Counted from the stretch's first letter, positions 22,762 through 33,924 are shown. The stretch: 64,000 nucleotides of DNA from Shewanella algicola (GCF_014648035.1 NZ_BMQI01000019.1:1-64000); one strand, 5' to 3'. Numbers and translations: made by a program. The notes: a model not told the origin generated them from the sequence alone.

Positions 22762-23370
22762 ATGCTTAAATCAAGTCAAGAGTGGGTATCTGCAGCAGTT
22801 GATGGTGAAGCCGATGATAAAACATTAGCGCAACTCTCTGCTGACGTTGATTCACATGAACAATGGCAACGTTATCACATGATTGGTGATACGATGCGTG
22901 GCGAATTGCCTGAGGCCATTGACTTAGATCTTTCTGCTAACATCATGGCAGCAATTGACCTTGAACCAACAATTATTGCCCCTAAAGCTCAGCAAGCAGA
23001 GCCAGCGGAACACGTTGCCCCAGCAGCTAAAACCAGCAATGTTGTGCCATTTTTCAAACAGTTTGGCCAATATGCAATTGCTGCGACTGTTGCGATGGTC
23101 GCGATTGTGGGTGTGCAGTCTTATAATCAAACGAATGATGCTGAGTCACCATTACCAGTATTAACCACGCGTCCTTTAGTGGGTACCGTGTCTCCTGTAA
23201 GTTATCAAACTGGCACTGTGCAGAATCAGCAGAATTACTCAAACGATCAAGTCATTGAACAACGTCGTCGTATTAATGCTTATATTCAGGACCATATGTT
23301 GCAACAACGCTTGAATCCTGGTGTCGTTATCGACGAAAATAGCAATCAAGATGCTGCGGTTAATCCATAA
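22762..23370 (+). CDS. rseA: Anti-sigma-E factor RseA
   Basis: 202 residues. The cytoplasmic N-terminus binds sigma-E (SSQEWVSAAVDGE is the family signature). One membrane helix follows at about residues 108-123 (FGQYAIAATVAMVAIVGV), and the periplasmic tail is Gln/Asn-rich. It is cut by DegS and RseP under stress. It starts 26 bases after rpoE. Confidence 0.93.
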   Translation: MLKSSQEWVSAAVDGEADDKTLAQLSADVDSHEQWQRYHMIGDTMRGELPEAIDLDLSANIMAAIDLEPTIIAPKAQQAEPAEHVAPAAKTSNVVPFFKQFGQYAIAATVAMVAIVGVQSYNQTNDAESPLPVLTTRPLVGTVSPVSYQTGTVQNQQNYSNDQVIEQRRRINAYIQDHMLQQRLNPGVVIDENSNQDAAVNP

Positions 23371-23408
23371 TCTGCAGCTAAACCTTGGCTTATCAATTAG
23401 GAGTTAGC

Positions 23409-24341
23409 TTGCGCCTTATCCTGCTAGCACTGTTAGTTTTAACCTTTTCTACACACGCTGAAGAAGATTTATCTGCAAAAGCTTGGCTTAAAAATATGAG
23501 CCAGGCTATGCGAGATAAGCAATTCAAAGTCTCTATTATTCAACTCCAAGCCGATCACATTCGCCCACTGGTATATATCCATGGCATTGTCGATAATCAA
23601 GAAATTGCGTTGCTTGAATACCTGAATGGTCCGCCTAAAAATGCCATTCGTGTAGGAAATAGAGTGACCTTTATTGAACATGATCAACCCGCGTACAGTG
23701 TGAGTGCACCGCGCATACAAGGTGTGTGGCCTGCGGCCTTGGCTGGCGATATTAGTCAGCTTGAGCAAGGCTATCAGTTTGTTATTGGTGGCCGCAGTCG
23801 TATTGCTGGGCGTCCTGGACAAATGATCCGTTTACTGGCAAAAGATGAAAATCGTTATGATGCGCAAGTATGGGTCGATATGGAGACATATTTACCGTTA
23901 CGATTTGATACATTAAACCAAGAAAAGCAACTGCTTGAACAAACTATGGTTGTTGAGTTACTTGAATTGTCTGAACCGGCCAATATTTTAATCGAAGCTG
24001 CCAAACAAGATTGGCCAGCAGTAATCAATCAAGCTGAACGTACTGACGGTAAAAATTGGCAGTTTACGTGGTTACCGCAAGGGTTTGACGTTGTGGTACG
24101 TGACCATCATCGATTGATTGGTATTCATGAGCCTGTTGAATATATTGCCTTAACTGACGGTTTAGCGAATATCTCAGTCTATGTTGCTCGTTCGGGTGAA
24201 AACCCTATGCCTAATGAATTACTAACCCGCAATGGCCTATCAATGGTTGTGGTGAAAGTGGGAGCGCTTGAGGTGGTTGCCATTGGCAAAGTTCCCTCTG
24301 AAACACTAGAGCGAATCGCCAATAGTTTGGTATTAAAATAA
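23409..24341 (+). CDS. rseB: Periplasmic sigma-E regulator RseB
   Basis: 310 residues from TTG 23409. This start lies five bases after TTAGGAG and directly opens the signal peptide (RLILLALLVLTFSTHA). An upstream TTG at 23385 has no binding site. RseB binds the periplasmic part of RseA, shields it from DegS, and senses lipopolysaccharide and porin intermediates. The LolA-like N-terminal and MucB C-terminal domains fit its length. Confidence 0.93.
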   Translation: MRLILLALLVLTFSTHAEEDLSAKAWLKNMSQAMRDKQFKVSIIQLQADHIRPLVYIHGIVDNQEIALLEYLNGPPKNAIRVGNRVTFIEHDQPAYSVSAPRIQGVWPAALAGDISQLEQGYQFVIGGRSRIAGRPGQMIRLLAKDENRYDAQVWVDMETYLPLRFDTLNQEKQLLEQTMVVELLELSEPANILIEAAKQDWPAVINQAERTDGKNWQFTWLPQGFDVVVRDHHRLIGIHEPVEYIALTDGLANISVYVARSGENPMPNELLTRNGLSMVVVKVGALEVVAIGKVPSETLERIANSLVLK

Positions 24342-24352
24342 CCTACCTAAAT

Positions 24353-24387
24353 GGTTAAAGCATGATGGTTAACATGATGCTTTAACC
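24353..24387 (+). repeat. Hairpin between rseB and rseC
   Basis: GGTTAAAGCAT and ATGCTTTAACC form an 11-bp stem with a 13-base loop. A T-rich but interrupted tract follows. It could attenuate transcription into rseC or stabilise the upstream mRNA; it is not a canonical terminator. Confidence 0.45.
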
Positions 24388-24510
24388 TATTATTTCTTTT
24401 TTTACTTCCTTTTTTGTCTACCAGATACCGAGTGCAGGATATTCAAAGGTACTACGGTGTTATTTCACTTTGTGTTAATATTGAATTATATCAAGTAATA
24501 GGTTTTATTT

Positions 24511-25014
24511 ATGAGCCAATCAACAGCGCCACAATCATCAATGATGGAAGAAATTGCCCGTGTGGTTGATTATCAACAAGGTTGGGCCACCGTCGAAGTT
24601 GAATTAAAAAGTGCCTGTAACCATTGTGCGAGTAGCGAAAATTGCGGTACTTCAACCATTGCTAAAGCGTTCTCTGTAAAAACTCAACGTTTTTCATTAC
24701 CGGCTGATAAAGCTTGCCAACAAGGTGATTTACTTAAAGTAGGCTTACCTGAAAGCGTTATCATCAAAGCGGCGGCATTAGTGTATTTATTACCTTTACT
24801 TGGCTTATTTGTGTTTGCGACATTTGGTCATATTCTTGCGCTAGGGTTAGATATTGATACCAATACATCAGCTATGGTGTTTGCGGTAATCGGTGCTTCA
24901 ATAGCGTGGATGATAGGAAAGCGCTTAGCCACAAAACTAGAAGCTCAAGCATCGCCAGTGATCATCGCCTATTTAGGCCAAGAAGTGGGTGTTATTAGTG
25001 CTAATCATGGTTAA
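24511..25014 (+). CDS. rseC: SoxR-reducing/sigma-E operon membrane protein RseC
   Basis: 167 residues. The N-terminal cytoplasmic part carries the cysteine motif CNHCASSENCG, typical of RseC/RsxC-type proteins, followed by two membrane helices (about 88-110 and 120-140). In E. coli it affects sigma-E activity and reduction of SoxR. The gap of 170 bases from rseB includes a hairpin. ATG 24511 is taken as start; the conserved MMEEIARVV could start ten codons later. Confidence 0.88.
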   Translation: MSQSTAPQSSMMEEIARVVDYQQGWATVEVELKSACNHCASSENCGTSTIAKAFSVKTQRFSLPADKACQQGDLLKVGLPESVIIKAAALVYLLPLLGLFVFATFGHILALGLDIDTNTSAMVFAVIGASIAWMIGKRLATKLEAQASPVIIAYLGQEVGVISANHG

Positions 25015-25222
25015 ATCAACCCTAAGTTAGACTAGATAATCATAAAACCCAGCTTTATATGATCCCCATTCGCACTATAATTAACCCCATAAACATAGCG
25101 TTTTAACCCTTCTTAGGAGCAAAATAAAGACTATTGCTGAATCTGATTGGTATTACCCCCCTAATCAGGTACAATTTGCCACCTTAATTTTAATCAAATT
25201 TAGTAGTAGTCATTGCAGCATA

Positions 25223-27013
25223 ATGAAACACATTAGAAACTTCTCGATTATTGCCCATATCGACCATGGTAAATCAACTTTATCCGATCGCCTGATCCAG
25301 GTATGTGGCGGCTTAACTGACCGTGAAATGGCTGCACAGGTTTTAGATTCAATGGATCTAGAACGTGAGCGTGGCATTACGATTAAAGCCCAAAGCGTAA
25401 CACTTGATTACCATGCAAAAGATGGTAATACCTATCAATTAAACTTTATTGACACTCCTGGCCACGTTGACTTCTCTTATGAAGTATCACGTTCGCTTGC
25501 CGCTTGTGAAGGTGCATTATTAGTTGTTGATGCAGGTCAAGGTGTTGAAGCTCAAACATTAGCAAACTGCTACACCGCACTAGACATGAATCTAGATGTT
25601 GTACCAGTCCTTAACAAAATCGACTTACCGCAAGCCGAGCCTGAGCGTGTTGCCGCAGAAATTGAAGACATTGTTGGTATTGATGCCAAGGATGCTGTGC
25701 GTTGTTCTGCTAAAACCGGTATTGGTGTTGATTTAGTTTTAGAAGAAATTATTGCTAAAATTCCGCCACCTGAAGGCGATGAGAACGCCCCTTTACAAGC
25801 CTTGATTATCGATTCATGGTTTGACGCTTACCTAGGTGTCGTGTCGTTAGTACGCATTAAGCACGGCGTATTAAAGAAAGGTGACAAATTTAAAGTGATG
25901 TCGACCGGTCAAAACTACAATGCTGACCGTGTAGGTATTTTTACGCCTAAACAGCAAGATGAACCTGAGCTACGAGCTGGTGAAGTAGGTTTTGTGATTT
26001 CTGGCATTAAAGAAATCCATGGTGCACCAGTAGGTGACACCTTAACCCACGCTAAAAATGGCGCGGAAAAGCCGTTACCTGGTTTCCAAAAGGTAACGCC
26101 ACAGGTTTATGCTGGTGTTTTCCCTATCTCTACCGACGAGTACGAAAGCTTCCGCGATGCACTAAACAAGTTAAGCTTAAATGATGCATCACTGTTTTTC
26201 GAACCTGAAACATCAAGTGCACTTGGTTTTGGTTTCCGTATTGGTTACTTGGGCTTACTCCACATGGAGATTGTTCAAGAGCGTCTAGAGCGTGAATATA
26301 ACCTTGATTTAATCACCACAGCTCCTACCGTAGTTTATGAAGTTGTTATGACTAACGGCGATATCGTTTATGTTGATAATCCATCGGATTTACCTGCATT
26401 GAACAATATTGAAGAGCTGCGTGAGCCAATCGTTGAAGCCAACATCTTAGTGCCTAAAGAGTACTTAGGTAATGTGATCACGCTTTGTGTTGAAAAACGT
26501 GGCTCGCAAACCAATATGGTCTATCACGGTAATCAGGTGGCAGTGACGTATCACTTGCCAATGGCTGAAGTGGTTATGGACTTCTTTGACCGTCTAAAAT
26601 CAACCAGTCGTGGTTATGCATCACTTGAGTACAACTTTATTCGTTTTGACGCTGCCGACATGGTGCGTTTAGATATTTTGATCAACGGTGATCGTGTTGA
26701 TGCGTTAGCGATGATTATTCACCGCTCTAACATTCGTTATCGTGGTTTAGCGCTCGTTGAAAAAATGAAAGAGTTAATCCCGCGCCAAATGTTCGATATC
26801 GCGATTCAGGCTGCTGTAGGTAGCCAGATTATTGCTCGCTCAACCATTAAAGCATTACGTAAAGATGTAACCGCTAAATGTTATGGTGGCGACGTGTCGC
26901 GTAAGAAGAAGCTGCTTAATAAGCAGAAAGAAGGTAAAAAACGCATGAAACAAGTCGGTAACGTTGAAGTGCCACAAGAGGCATTCTTAGCGGTACTTAA
27001 ACTAAACGATTAA
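25223..27013 (+). CDS. lepA: Elongation factor 4 (LepA)
   Basis: 596 residues. A translational GTPase with G1 [15 protein letters not shown]3 DTPGHVDF and G4 NKID, and the specific C-terminal domain with positive patches ([17 protein letters not shown]). It acts on ribosomes during initiation or when they stall. It stands between the rse genes and lepB as in many gammaproteobacteria, but a terminator separates it from lepB here. Confidence 0.97.
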   Translation: MKHIRNFSIIAHIDHGKSTLSDRLIQVCGGLTDREMAAQVLDSMDLERERGITIKAQSVTLDYHAKDGNTYQLNFIDTPGHVDFSYEVSRSLAACEGALLVVDAGQGVEAQTLANCYTALDMNLDVVPVLNKIDLPQAEPERVAAEIEDIVGIDAKDAVRCSAKTGIGVDLVLEEIIAKIPPPEGDENAPLQALIIDSWFDAYLGVVSLVRIKHGVLKKGDKFKVMSTGQNYNADRVGIFTPKQQDEPELRAGEVGFVISGIKEIHGAPVGDTLTHAKNGAEKPLPGFQKVTPQVYAGVFPISTDEYESFRDALNKLSLNDASLFFEPETSSALGFGFRIGYLGLLHMEIVQERLEREYNLDLITTAPTVVYEVVMTNGDIVYVDNPSDLPALNNIEELREPIVEANILVPKEYLGNVITLCVEKRGSQTNMVYHGNQVAVTYHLPMAEVVMDFFDRLKSTSRGYASLEYNFIRFDAADMVRLDILINGDRVDALAMIIHRSNIRYRGLALVEKMKELIPRQMFDIAIQAAVGSQIIARSTIKALRKDVTAKCYGGDVSRKKKLLNKQKEGKKRMKQVGNVEVPQEAFLAVLKLND

Positions 27014-27040
27014 TAATAATTAATTGATTTAGTGTTTCTA

Positions 27041-27075
27041 ATAACGCCGCGTATTGCGGCGTTATCGTTATTTTT
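27041..27075 (+). terminator. Terminator of lepA
   Basis: Perfect ten-base-pair stem ATAACGCCGC/GCGGCGTTAT with a five-base loop, followed by CGTTATTTTT. Confidence 0.8.
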
Positions 27076-27201
27076 ACTATATATTTTGTAACACTCAACA
27101 GGGTGAATGTTTGCAAGTGAATCACCATACTGGATTGAGTAACATTGGGTACTTAGCCCGAGCAATGCAAACACCAACATCCTGCAGGAGATAAATCAGT
27201 A

Positions 27202-28116
27202 ATGGCAGCCTATTTTTCGCTTATTTTAGTGCTCGTAACCTTAGGTAGTGGTCTTATCTGGTTAATTGATGTGATCTTTTTTGCGCCTAAACGCCGTGAG
27301 AAACTCGCGTTAGCTCAAGCCAATGCAAGTGAGCTAAGCGAAGACGCCATCGACAAAATCGTTCGTGAACCCATTTTAGTCGAAACCGCCCATTCTATTT
27401 TCCCTGTTATCGCGTTTGTGATGATATTGCGTTCGTTTATTTATGAGCCATTTCAGATCCCATCGGGCTCAATGATGCCTACACTGTTAGTAGGCGACTT
27501 TATTTTGGTTGAGAAATTCAGCTACGGTTTACGCGATCCGGTATGGCGCAGTAAGTTAGTTGAAACAGGAGAGCCTGAGCGCGGTGACGTATTTGTATTC
27601 AAATACCCTGAAAACCCAAAAATTGACTACATTAAGCGGGTTGTAGGTCTGCCTGGTGACAAGATTATTTACCGTAATAAGCAGTTAATGATTCAAGAAG
27701 CGTGTGATACGGGTAAAGATTGCGCCGAGCCCAAATTGATTGCACATACAGAGCTTAATCGTGGTGAGTTTAGCCAAAATGACGTGCCATTGATCCGCTT
27801 AAATGAGCAATTAGGTGAGGTTAATCATGATATTTTAATTAACCCATCACGCCCTGATTTTAGACAACATTTTTATCCTCAACCAGGCATGCAAGCCGGT
27901 GAGTTTTTGGTTCCCCAAGGCAAGTATTTTGCCATGGGCGATAACCGAGATAATAGTACTGACAGCCGTTTTTGGGGATTTGTACCTGAAGAAAACCTCG
28001 TAGGTAAAGCGGTTGCTATTTGGATTAGTTTTGAATTTGAACGCAGCCCTAATGATTGGCTACCCACTTGGGTCCCTACTGGTGTGCGTTTTGAAAGAGC
28101 AGGTGGAATACATTGA
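27202..28116 (+). CDS. lepB: Signal peptidase I
   Basis: 304 residues. Two N-terminal membrane helices (about 4-22 and 63-83) hold the periplasmic catalytic domain. The catalytic Ser is in [10 protein letters not shown] and the Lys in [12 protein letters not shown]; the C-terminal [15 protein letters not shown] box is intact. It cleaves Sec and Tat signal peptides. The stop overlaps the rnc start by one base, so lepB-rnc-era are coupled. Confidence 0.97.
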   Translation: MAAYFSLILVLVTLGSGLIWLIDVIFFAPKRREKLALAQANASELSEDAIDKIVREPILVETAHSIFPVIAFVMILRSFIYEPFQIPSGSMMPTLLVGDFILVEKFSYGLRDPVWRSKLVETGEPERGDVFVFKYPENPKIDYIKRVVGLPGDKIIYRNKQLMIQEACDTGKDCAEPKLIAHTELNRGEFSQNDVPLIRLNEQLGEVNHDILINPSRPDFRQHFYPQPGMQAGEFLVPQGKYFAMGDNRDNSTDSRFWGFVPEENLVGKAVAIWISFEFERSPNDWLPTWVPTGVRFERAGGIH

Positions 28117-28796
28117 TGGAACCCATAAAAAATTTGCCGCGCTTGAGCCGCACTTTAGGGTATGAGTTTAACAACATTGAGTTGTTGACACAGGCGTTAA
28201 CACATCGCAGTGCTGCAAATAAGCATAATGAACGTTTAGAATTTTTAGGTGATTCGATTTTATCGATAGTCATTTCTGATGCGTTATATCACCAGTTCCC
28301 TAAAGCCACTGAAGGCGATTTAAGTCGCATGCGCGCCACCTTGGTAAAAGGTGACACGCTCACCATAATTGCAAAAGAGTTTAAGTTAGGTGATTACTTA
28401 TATTTAGGCCCTGGTGAGTTAAAAAGTGGTGGTTTTAGACGTGAATCCATTTTAGCAGATGCCGTAGAGGCCATTATTGGCGCCATATACCTTGATGCCG
28501 ATCTTGAGGTCTGCCGTAAGTTATTACTGACTTGGTATGCCGAACGTTTAGCTAAAATAAAACCAGGTATTAATCAAAAAGATCCTAAAACGATATTACA
28601 AGAACATCTTCAAGGGTTTAAAAAACCGTTACCAGATTATCAAGTGGTGGCTGTTGAAGGTGAAGCGCATGATCAAACCTTTACCGTTGAATGTAAAATT
28701 AGTGAATTAAACGAGGTTGTCACCGGTGTGGCAAGTTCTAGAAGAAAAGCTGAACAGCTTGCTGCTGCTCAGGTATTGGAGTTACTGAATAAATGA
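28116..28796 (+). CDS. rnc: Ribonuclease III
   Basis: 226 residues from ATG 28116, which overlaps the lepB stop (TGATG). An N-terminal RNase III domain carries [12 protein letters not shown] and a C-terminal double-stranded RNA-binding domain (about 155-224) follows. It cuts double-stranded RNA in rRNA maturation and mRNA control. A TTG one codon upstream is possible but unnecessary. Confidence 0.97.
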   Translation: MEPIKNLPRLSRTLGYEFNNIELLTQALTHRSAANKHNERLEFLGDSILSIVISDALYHQFPKATEGDLSRMRATLVKGDTLTIIAKEFKLGDYLYLGPGELKSGGFRRESILADAVEAIIGAIYLDADLEVCRKLLLTWYAERLAKIKPGINQKDPKTILQEHLQGFKKPLPDYQVVAVEGEAHDQTFTVECKISELNEVVTGVASSRRKAEQLAAAQVLELLNK

Positions 28797-29797
28797 CCAA
28801 AAAAACAGACTTGCCAGCGGGTACTGAACAAGAACCTAGCTTAGATGAACTGCTGGCAAGGATGAACCAAGCAGCGCCAACCGCCGCCGCACAATATGAT
28901 GTCACTTATTGTGGCATGGTGGCGATTGTCGGTCGGCCAAATGTGGGTAAATCGACACTATTGAACAAGTTGCTTGGTCAAAAAGTCAGTATCACCTCTA
29001 AAAAACCGCAAACGACGCGTCACCGTATTATGGGGATCCATACCGATGGCGCTCAACAAATTGTGTTTATTGATACACCCGGTTTACACATTGAAGAAAA
29101 ACGTGCCATTAACCGCTTAATGAACCGCGCTGCAGCGAGTTCGTTAGCTGATGTTGCCATGGTTATCTTTGTGGTCGACGGTATGACTTGGACTGTTGAC
29201 GACGATATGGTGTTGCAAAAGCTTCAACACCGTAATGACGATCGTAAAATTATCTTAGCCATCAACAAAGTTGATAACATCAAAGATAAAGAGTCTTTGT
29301 TCCCGTATTTAACTGAATTAGCGAAAAAGTTCGACTTTGACGAAATATTGCCAATATCAGCAAGCAAAGGCACTAACGTTCAGCGTATTTTAGATATGGC
29401 CCGCGAGTCGTTACCTGAAGCGCCATTTTACTTCCCTGAAGACTATGTTACTGATCGTTCACAACGTTTTATGGCCTCTGAAATTGTCCGTGAAAAGCTT
29501 ATGCGCTTTTTAGGTGACGAGCTGCCATACGATGCTACTGTTGAGATTGAGCAGTTTAAAATGATGGACAACGGCGTTTATCAAATTAATGCGTTGATTC
29601 TCGTTGAACGAGATGGCCAAAAACGTATGGTGATTGGTAATAAAGGTGAGCGTATTCGCACGATCGCCACCCAGTCACGTCTTGATATGGAAACCTTATT
29701 TGATAATAAAGTGTTTCTTGAAGTATGGGTAAAAGTGAAGTCTGGCTGGGCTGATGATGAGCGCGCCCTAAGAAGCTTAGGTTATGGCGAAGACTAA
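28793..29797 (+). CDS. era: Ribosome assembly GTPase Era
   Basis: 334 residues. The GTPase domain has [13 protein letters not shown] and NKVD; a C-terminal KH domain binds the 3' end of 16S rRNA ([13 protein letters not shown]). The N-terminus is about 35 residues longer than E. coli Era (301 residues), with an acidic, Ala-rich extension before the G1 motif, common in Shewanella. It overlaps the rnc stop by four bases. Confidence 0.96.
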   Translation: MTKKTDLPAGTEQEPSLDELLARMNQAAPTAAAQYDVTYCGMVAIVGRPNVGKSTLLNKLLGQKVSITSKKPQTTRHRIMGIHTDGAQQIVFIDTPGLHIEEKRAINRLMNRAAASSLADVAMVIFVVDGMTWTVDDDMVLQKLQHRNDDRKIILAINKVDNIKDKESLFPYLTELAKKFDFDEILPISASKGTNVQRILDMARESLPEAPFYFPEDYVTDRSQRFMASEIVREKLMRFLGDELPYDATVEIEQFKMMDNGVYQINALILVERDGQKRMVIGNKGERIRTIATQSRLDMETLFDNKVFLEVWVKVKSGWADDERALRSLGYGED

Positions 29798-29833
29798 ACC
29801 GACAACCTTACTATTTAGTGTTATGTTGTAGGC

Positions 29834-30550
29834 ATGGCCACCATGAAACGTGGCTATGTGTTACATCACCGTCCTTTTCGCGAATCGAGTGTGATTGTCA
29901 ATTTATTAATTGAAGGTGTTGGTCGTGTTGATGCTATAACGCGTGTTGGCACCGGCAAGCGTTCAATCAAAAGTATTTTACAGCCTTTTCAACCTCTCAT
30001 TATTCAGTTCAGCACCCAATCTGAAGCCAAAAATCTTGGTTTAAAAAATATTACTCAAATCGAATCCGCAGCTCCTGCAATGCCGTTAGTAGGCAATAGT
30101 TTGTATTCTGGCTTTTATTTAAATGAATTATTAGTGAGATTGTTGTCAGTAGAGCATCAAGCTGAAGGGCTATTTATAGATTATCACCGTGCGCTGATGT
30201 CACTTGCCAAAGGTTTTTGCTCCAGTCACTTACGTTATTTTGAAATGGCATTACTGCTTGAATTAGGCGCTTTTCCCTCACTAAGCTATGACACACTCGG
30301 CAATGCATTGGCAGCGGATTGCAGCTATCGCTTTGTCGCCGAAAGCGGCTTTTTACCTGTGGTACAACATAAAGAAGGTTTTACATATGGCAAAGGTCAC
30401 TTAAGCGGTGCGATGTTAACGGCATTAGCCACACAGCAATTGCAGACAGAGCACCTTAATCAAGCAAAAGGTTTAATGCGTTATTTATTAACCCCTTTAC
30501 TGGGTAACAAGCCGCTGTTAAGTCGGCAGTTATTTACCCAAAATGCGTAA
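29834..30550 (+). CDS. recO: DNA repair protein RecO
   Basis: 238 residues. The N-terminal OB fold begins with RGYVLHHRPFRESSVIVNLL, and the helical C-terminal domain includes LYSGFYLNELLVRLL. RecO with RecR loads RecA on SSB-coated DNA. The zinc cysteines found in some relatives are absent, as in E. coli. It is part of the rnc-era-recO-pdxJ-acpS run. Confidence 0.92.
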   Translation: MATMKRGYVLHHRPFRESSVIVNLLIEGVGRVDAITRVGTGKRSIKSILQPFQPLIIQFSTQSEAKNLGLKNITQIESAAPAMPLVGNSLYSGFYLNELLVRLLSVEHQAEGLFIDYHRALMSLAKGFCSSHLRYFEMALLLELGAFPSLSYDTLGNALAADCSYRFVAESGFLPVVQHKEGFTYGKGHLSGAMLTALATQQLQTEHLNQAKGLMRYLLTPLLGNKPLLSRQLFTQNA

Positions 30551-30648
30551 TAAGCTTTTCGTATTATGGCGTTAACCAAGTACAATTCATTTAGTACAAG
30601 GTTAACTCTAAGCTTATCTCTTCGTTTATAAATTTTAAGGAGCTCGGT

Positions 30649-31386
30649 GTGAGCGGAATTCTATTAGGTATTAACATCGATCACATTGCTACACTGCGTC
30701 AGGCTCGTGGCACTAATTACCCTGATCCAATCCATGCGGCAGCCGTTGCTGAACATGCCGGTGCCGATGGTATTACGATTCATCTGCGTGAAGATCGTCG
30801 TCATATTCAAGACCGCGATGTTTACTTATTAGCGAAAACCCTTAAAACCCGCATGAATTTTGAATTTGCCGTTACCGAAGAAATGATTGCAATCGCTTGC
30901 GAAATTAAACCCGCATATGCCTGTTTAGTTCCTGAAAAACGCGAAGAACTTACCACAGAAGGTGGGTTAGATGTTGCGGGGCAATTAGACAAAATCACCT
31001 CTGCAGTGACTCGTTTAGCCGCAAAAGGCATTAAAGTCTCGTTATTTATTGATGCAGATAAAGCCCAAATTGATGCCGCTGTGGCTGTTGGCGCTCCTTA
31101 CATCGAAATCCACACAGGCTGTTACGCAGACGCACAGACCGATGCTGTACAAGCTGAGGAGTTAGCACGCATAACGACAATGGCTAAATATGCGCACAGT
31201 AAAGGCTTAGTGGTCAATGCTGGCCATGGTCTGCATTATCATAATGTTAAAGCGATAGCCGCTATTCCTGAATTGTACGAACTGAATATCGGGCATGCTG
31301 TAATAGCCCGAGCTGCGATTGACGGCTTAGAAACCGCCGTGCGTGATATGAAAACACTGATGTTAGAAGGCCGCAGAGGCGAGTAA
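30649..31386 (+). CDS. pdxJ: Pyridoxine 5'-phosphate synthase
   Basis: 245 residues; GTG start eight bases behind AAGGAG. It condenses aminoacetone phosphate with deoxyxylulose phosphate. The family signature [20 protein letters not shown] is at the N-terminus. The stop codon shares a base with the acpS start. Confidence 0.96.
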   Translation: MSGILLGINIDHIATLRQARGTNYPDPIHAAAVAEHAGADGITIHLREDRRHIQDRDVYLLAKTLKTRMNFEFAVTEEMIAIACEIKPAYACLVPEKREELTTEGGLDVAGQLDKITSAVTRLAAKGIKVSLFIDADKAQIDAAVAVGAPYIEIHTGCYADAQTDAVQAEELARITTMAKYAHSKGLVVNAGHGLHYHNVKAIAAIPELYELNIGHAVIARAAIDGLETAVRDMKTLMLEGRRGE

Positions 31387-31766
31387 TGGCAATTGTGGGT
31401 ATTGGTACAGATATCGTTGAGATAGCGCGGATACATGATCAGCGTGAACGTTTAGGCGATAGATTAGCTAAGCGGGTACTGACTGAGGCTGAATTGGCGA
31501 TATACCTGCAATCTAAACAAGCAGCGCGTTTTTTAGCAAAACGCTTTGCCGCAAAAGAAGCTGCAGCTAAAGCTTTAGGCACAGGTATTGGGCGAGGGGT
31601 TTCGTTCCAGCATATTCATATTGATAATGATGCTAATGGCGCCCCGATGATTCGTTTTACTGATGGTGCTCAGGCGCGATTAACGCAACTTGGTGGTAAT
31701 AAAGGGTTTATTAGCATTGCTGACGAACAACATTATGCGGTCGCTACAGTCGTGTTAGAAAGCTAA
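31386..31766 (+). CDS. acpS: Holo-[acyl-carrier-protein] synthase
   Basis: 126 residues. It transfers phosphopantetheine from CoA to acyl carrier protein. Both signature motifs are present: GIGTDIVEIARI (metal-binding Asp) and RFAAKEAAAKALGTGI. It is translationally coupled to pdxJ and closes the operon at the following terminator. Confidence 0.96.
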   Translation: MAIVGIGTDIVEIARIHDQRERLGDRLAKRVLTEAELAIYLQSKQAARFLAKRFAAKEAAAKALGTGIGRGVSFQHIHIDNDANGAPMIRFTDGAQARLTQLGGNKGFISIADEQHYAVATVVLES

Positions 31767-31799
31767 ACCGCGATACCACACCATCTTGATTATTTGATT

Positions 31800-31823
31800 A
31801 AAGGCGCATTAGCGCCTTTTTTT
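31800..31823 (+). terminator. Terminator of acpS
   Basis: Stem AAGGCGC/GCGCCTT with an ATTA loop, followed by a seven-T run. Confidence 0.9.
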
Positions 31824-31894
31824 GTGCCTTTTAAAAGCAGGTAAACTAGGTTAAATTAACAAGATAACAACAATTAATTATAACGAGACTCAAG

Positions 31895-32416
31895 ATGAAA
31901 TCGGCCGTAGAACAATTATCAACCTATAAAAGTGTCCACTTAAATCCTAACAATATTCGCACCCATTTTGTCGGGGTTCCCATGATTATTTGGTCAGCGT
32001 TTTTAATGTTAGGTACGCTAAGAGTCGCGTGGCAAGATTATCAGATCAGTTTAGCAATGGTCGTTACCGTCGTTGTACTCGCTTACTATATGATATTACA
32101 TGTTCGCCTCGCATTAGGCCTAGTGCTATTTATTTTACCGGTTCTGTATACCACTGAGCTGGTAGTGCATAGCGAACATCCCTTTTTAATTGCGATTAGT
32201 ATTTTTGTGATTGGTTGGGGTATTCAGTTTGTTGGCCATAAGTATGAAAAAGCCAAACCCGCCTTTATGGATGACTTAAATCAGTTATTAATTGGTCCGT
32301 TCTTTCTTATGGCTGAGTTGTACTTTATTTTTGGTTGGGAGAAAAACTTAGAAGCCGAGATTAAACCGATTGCACGCGATAAGCGTCGCGCACTCGAAGC
32401 TAAACTTCGCAGTTAG
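31895..32416 (+). CDS. DUF962/Mpo1-like membrane protein
   Basis: 173 residues with about four membrane helices. The DUF962 signature is visible: YKSVHLNPNNIRTHFVGVP at the N-terminus and WGIQFVGHKYEKAKPAF in the second half, which place the conserved histidines. The yeast relative Mpo1 is an iron-dependent dioxygenase in alpha-oxidation of 2-hydroxy fatty acids. The bacterial substrate is unknown. It is flanked by terminators, so monocistronic. Confidence 0.8.
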   Translation: MKSAVEQLSTYKSVHLNPNNIRTHFVGVPMIIWSAFLMLGTLRVAWQDYQISLAMVVTVVVLAYYMILHVRLALGLVLFILPVLYTTELVVHSEHPFLIAISIFVIGWGIQFVGHKYEKAKPAFMDDLNQLLIGPFFLMAELYFIFGWEKNLEAEIKPIARDKRRALEAKLRS

Positions 32417-32431
32417 TTAGACCTTAATAAC

Positions 32432-32458
32432 AAAAAAGGCGCATTAAGCGCCTTTTTT
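32432..32458. terminator. Bidirectional terminator
   Basis: Stem AAAAAAGGCGC/GCGCCTTTTTT with a five-base loop, between the DUF962 gene and the convergent CNNM-family gene. Confidence 0.9.
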
Positions 32459-32486
32459 ACTGGGTTAACCTTGAATATCAAAATGA

Positions 32487-33839
32487 TTACTCATCTTCAC
32501 GTTCTTCAATCACGTCGAGGTTACCGGGTAACACTCTAACCGTTTTAATCATATTATCAGCGACTTCTACTACTTCAATATAATACCCAGCAATATGTAA
32601 GCTGGTACTGGCAGCAGGAATGTCTTCAAGGAACTCAATGATTAAACCATTTAATGTTTTTGGACCATCAATGGGTAGGTTCCATTTCATTTCTTTATTT
32701 AAGTCACGAATGTTAATGGTTGCATCAATCAAGAAGCTGCCGTCTTGTTGTATATTGATGTCTTCACTTGGGGTCGTGATCATTGAGGTGGTAAAATCGC
32801 CAACAATTTCTTCTAAAATATCTTCTAGGGTCACTAGGCCTTGAATATCACCATATTCATCAACCACTAAACCGATGCGCTCTTTATTATGCTGGAAATT
32901 AGATAATTGCACGTTTAGCGGCGTACCTTCAGGGATAAAGTAGAGCTCTTTTACTGCACGTAATAGAGATGATTTACTGAACTGTTCTTTGGATTGTAAC
33001 CTAAGTGCATCACGCAAATGAATAAAACCTACTGCATCGTCAATATTGTCACGATACACCAACACGCGGGTGTGTGGGCTTTGGATAACCATTTTATTAA
33101 TGAGTTTAAAATCATCACTAACGTTAATGGCGTAGATGTCAGCACGCGAAATCATAATATCTTCAACGGTGACTTTTTCTAAATCAAGAATGGACAGCAG
33201 CATCTCTTGGTGACGTTGCGGAATAAGTGCGCCCGCTTCATGCACAACGGTGCGTAACTCTTCCTGGCTAAGTGCGTCACTGGTTTTTACTGTTTTAATA
33301 CCCATTAAACGTAAAAAGCCTGAGGTAATTAAATTGATAACCTTAACTAAAGGCGATAATAAAACCAATAACCAACCTAATAAAATGCTAGAAGGAAACG
33401 CGATGCGTTCTGGATGCAATGCCGCAAAGGTTTTTGGAGTCACTTCAGCAAATACTAATACCACAAGGGTAAGCACACCGGTTGCAATTGCAACCCCCAT
33501 ATCGCCAAACAAACGCATCCCTACAATGGTCGCAATGGCAGAGGCTAAAATGTTGACTAAGTTATTACCAATAAGAATTAAGCCAATCAGTCTGTCAGGA
33601 CGGTCGAGCATCTTTAGCGCACGTTGAGCGCCTCGGTGTCCATTGCCTGCAAGGTGTCGTAAGCGATAGCGGTTTAGACTCATCATCGCCGTCTCTGAAC
33701 CAGAGAAGTAAGCAGAAATGACAATCAACACTAGAAGAAAAATAAGGAGTGCGCTGGTAGATATAGCGTCCAAAAAGGGGGCCCCGTTAAGTACAGTAAA
33801 ATTGGCAAACTGCGCCAATATATAAAATTTAACAGCCAT
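32487..33839 (-). CDS. yfjD: CNNM/CorB-type transporter with CBS domains (YfjD-like)
   Basis: 450 residues. An N-terminal DUF21 membrane domain (about 25-190, including YFSGSETAMMSLNRYRLRHL) is followed by a CBS pair (about 205-330; VVDEYGDIQGLVTLEDILEEIVGDF) and a CorC_HlyC domain. Relatives are linked to magnesium or cobalt transport. In E. coli yfjD lies in the same ffh-ypjD-yfjD cluster. The first 22 residues have no match in E. coli YfjD, and TTG 33773 (giving MDAISTS) may be the real start. Confidence 0.88.
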   Translation of the reverse strand: MAVKFYILAQFANFTVLNGAPFLDAISTSALLIFLLVLIVISAYFSGSETAMMSLNRYRLRHLAGNGHRGAQRALKMLDRPDRLIGLILIGNNLVNILASAIATIVGMRLFGDMGVAIATGVLTLVVLVFAEVTPKTFAALHPERIAFPSSILLGWLLVLLSPLVKVINLITSGFLRLMGIKTVKTSDALSQEELRTVVHEAGALIPQRHQEMLLSILDLEKVTVEDIMISRADIYAINVSDDFKLINKMVIQSPHTRVLVYRDNIDDAVGFIHLRDALRLQSKEQFSKSSLLRAVKELYFIPEGTPLNVQLSNFQHNKERIGLVVDEYGDIQGLVTLEDILEEIVGDFTTSMITTPSEDINIQQDGSFLIDATINIRDLNKEMKWNLPIDGPKTLNGLIIEFLEDIPAASTSLHIAGYYIEVVEVADNMIKTVRVLPGNLDVIEEREDE

Positions 33840-33924
33840 TATTTATTAATGGCTGTTAGTGTCAAGTTATCTTATTGATGTTTCAATCAGAGTTGACTTG
33901 TTATTGAGTGTTTAAATTATAAAA

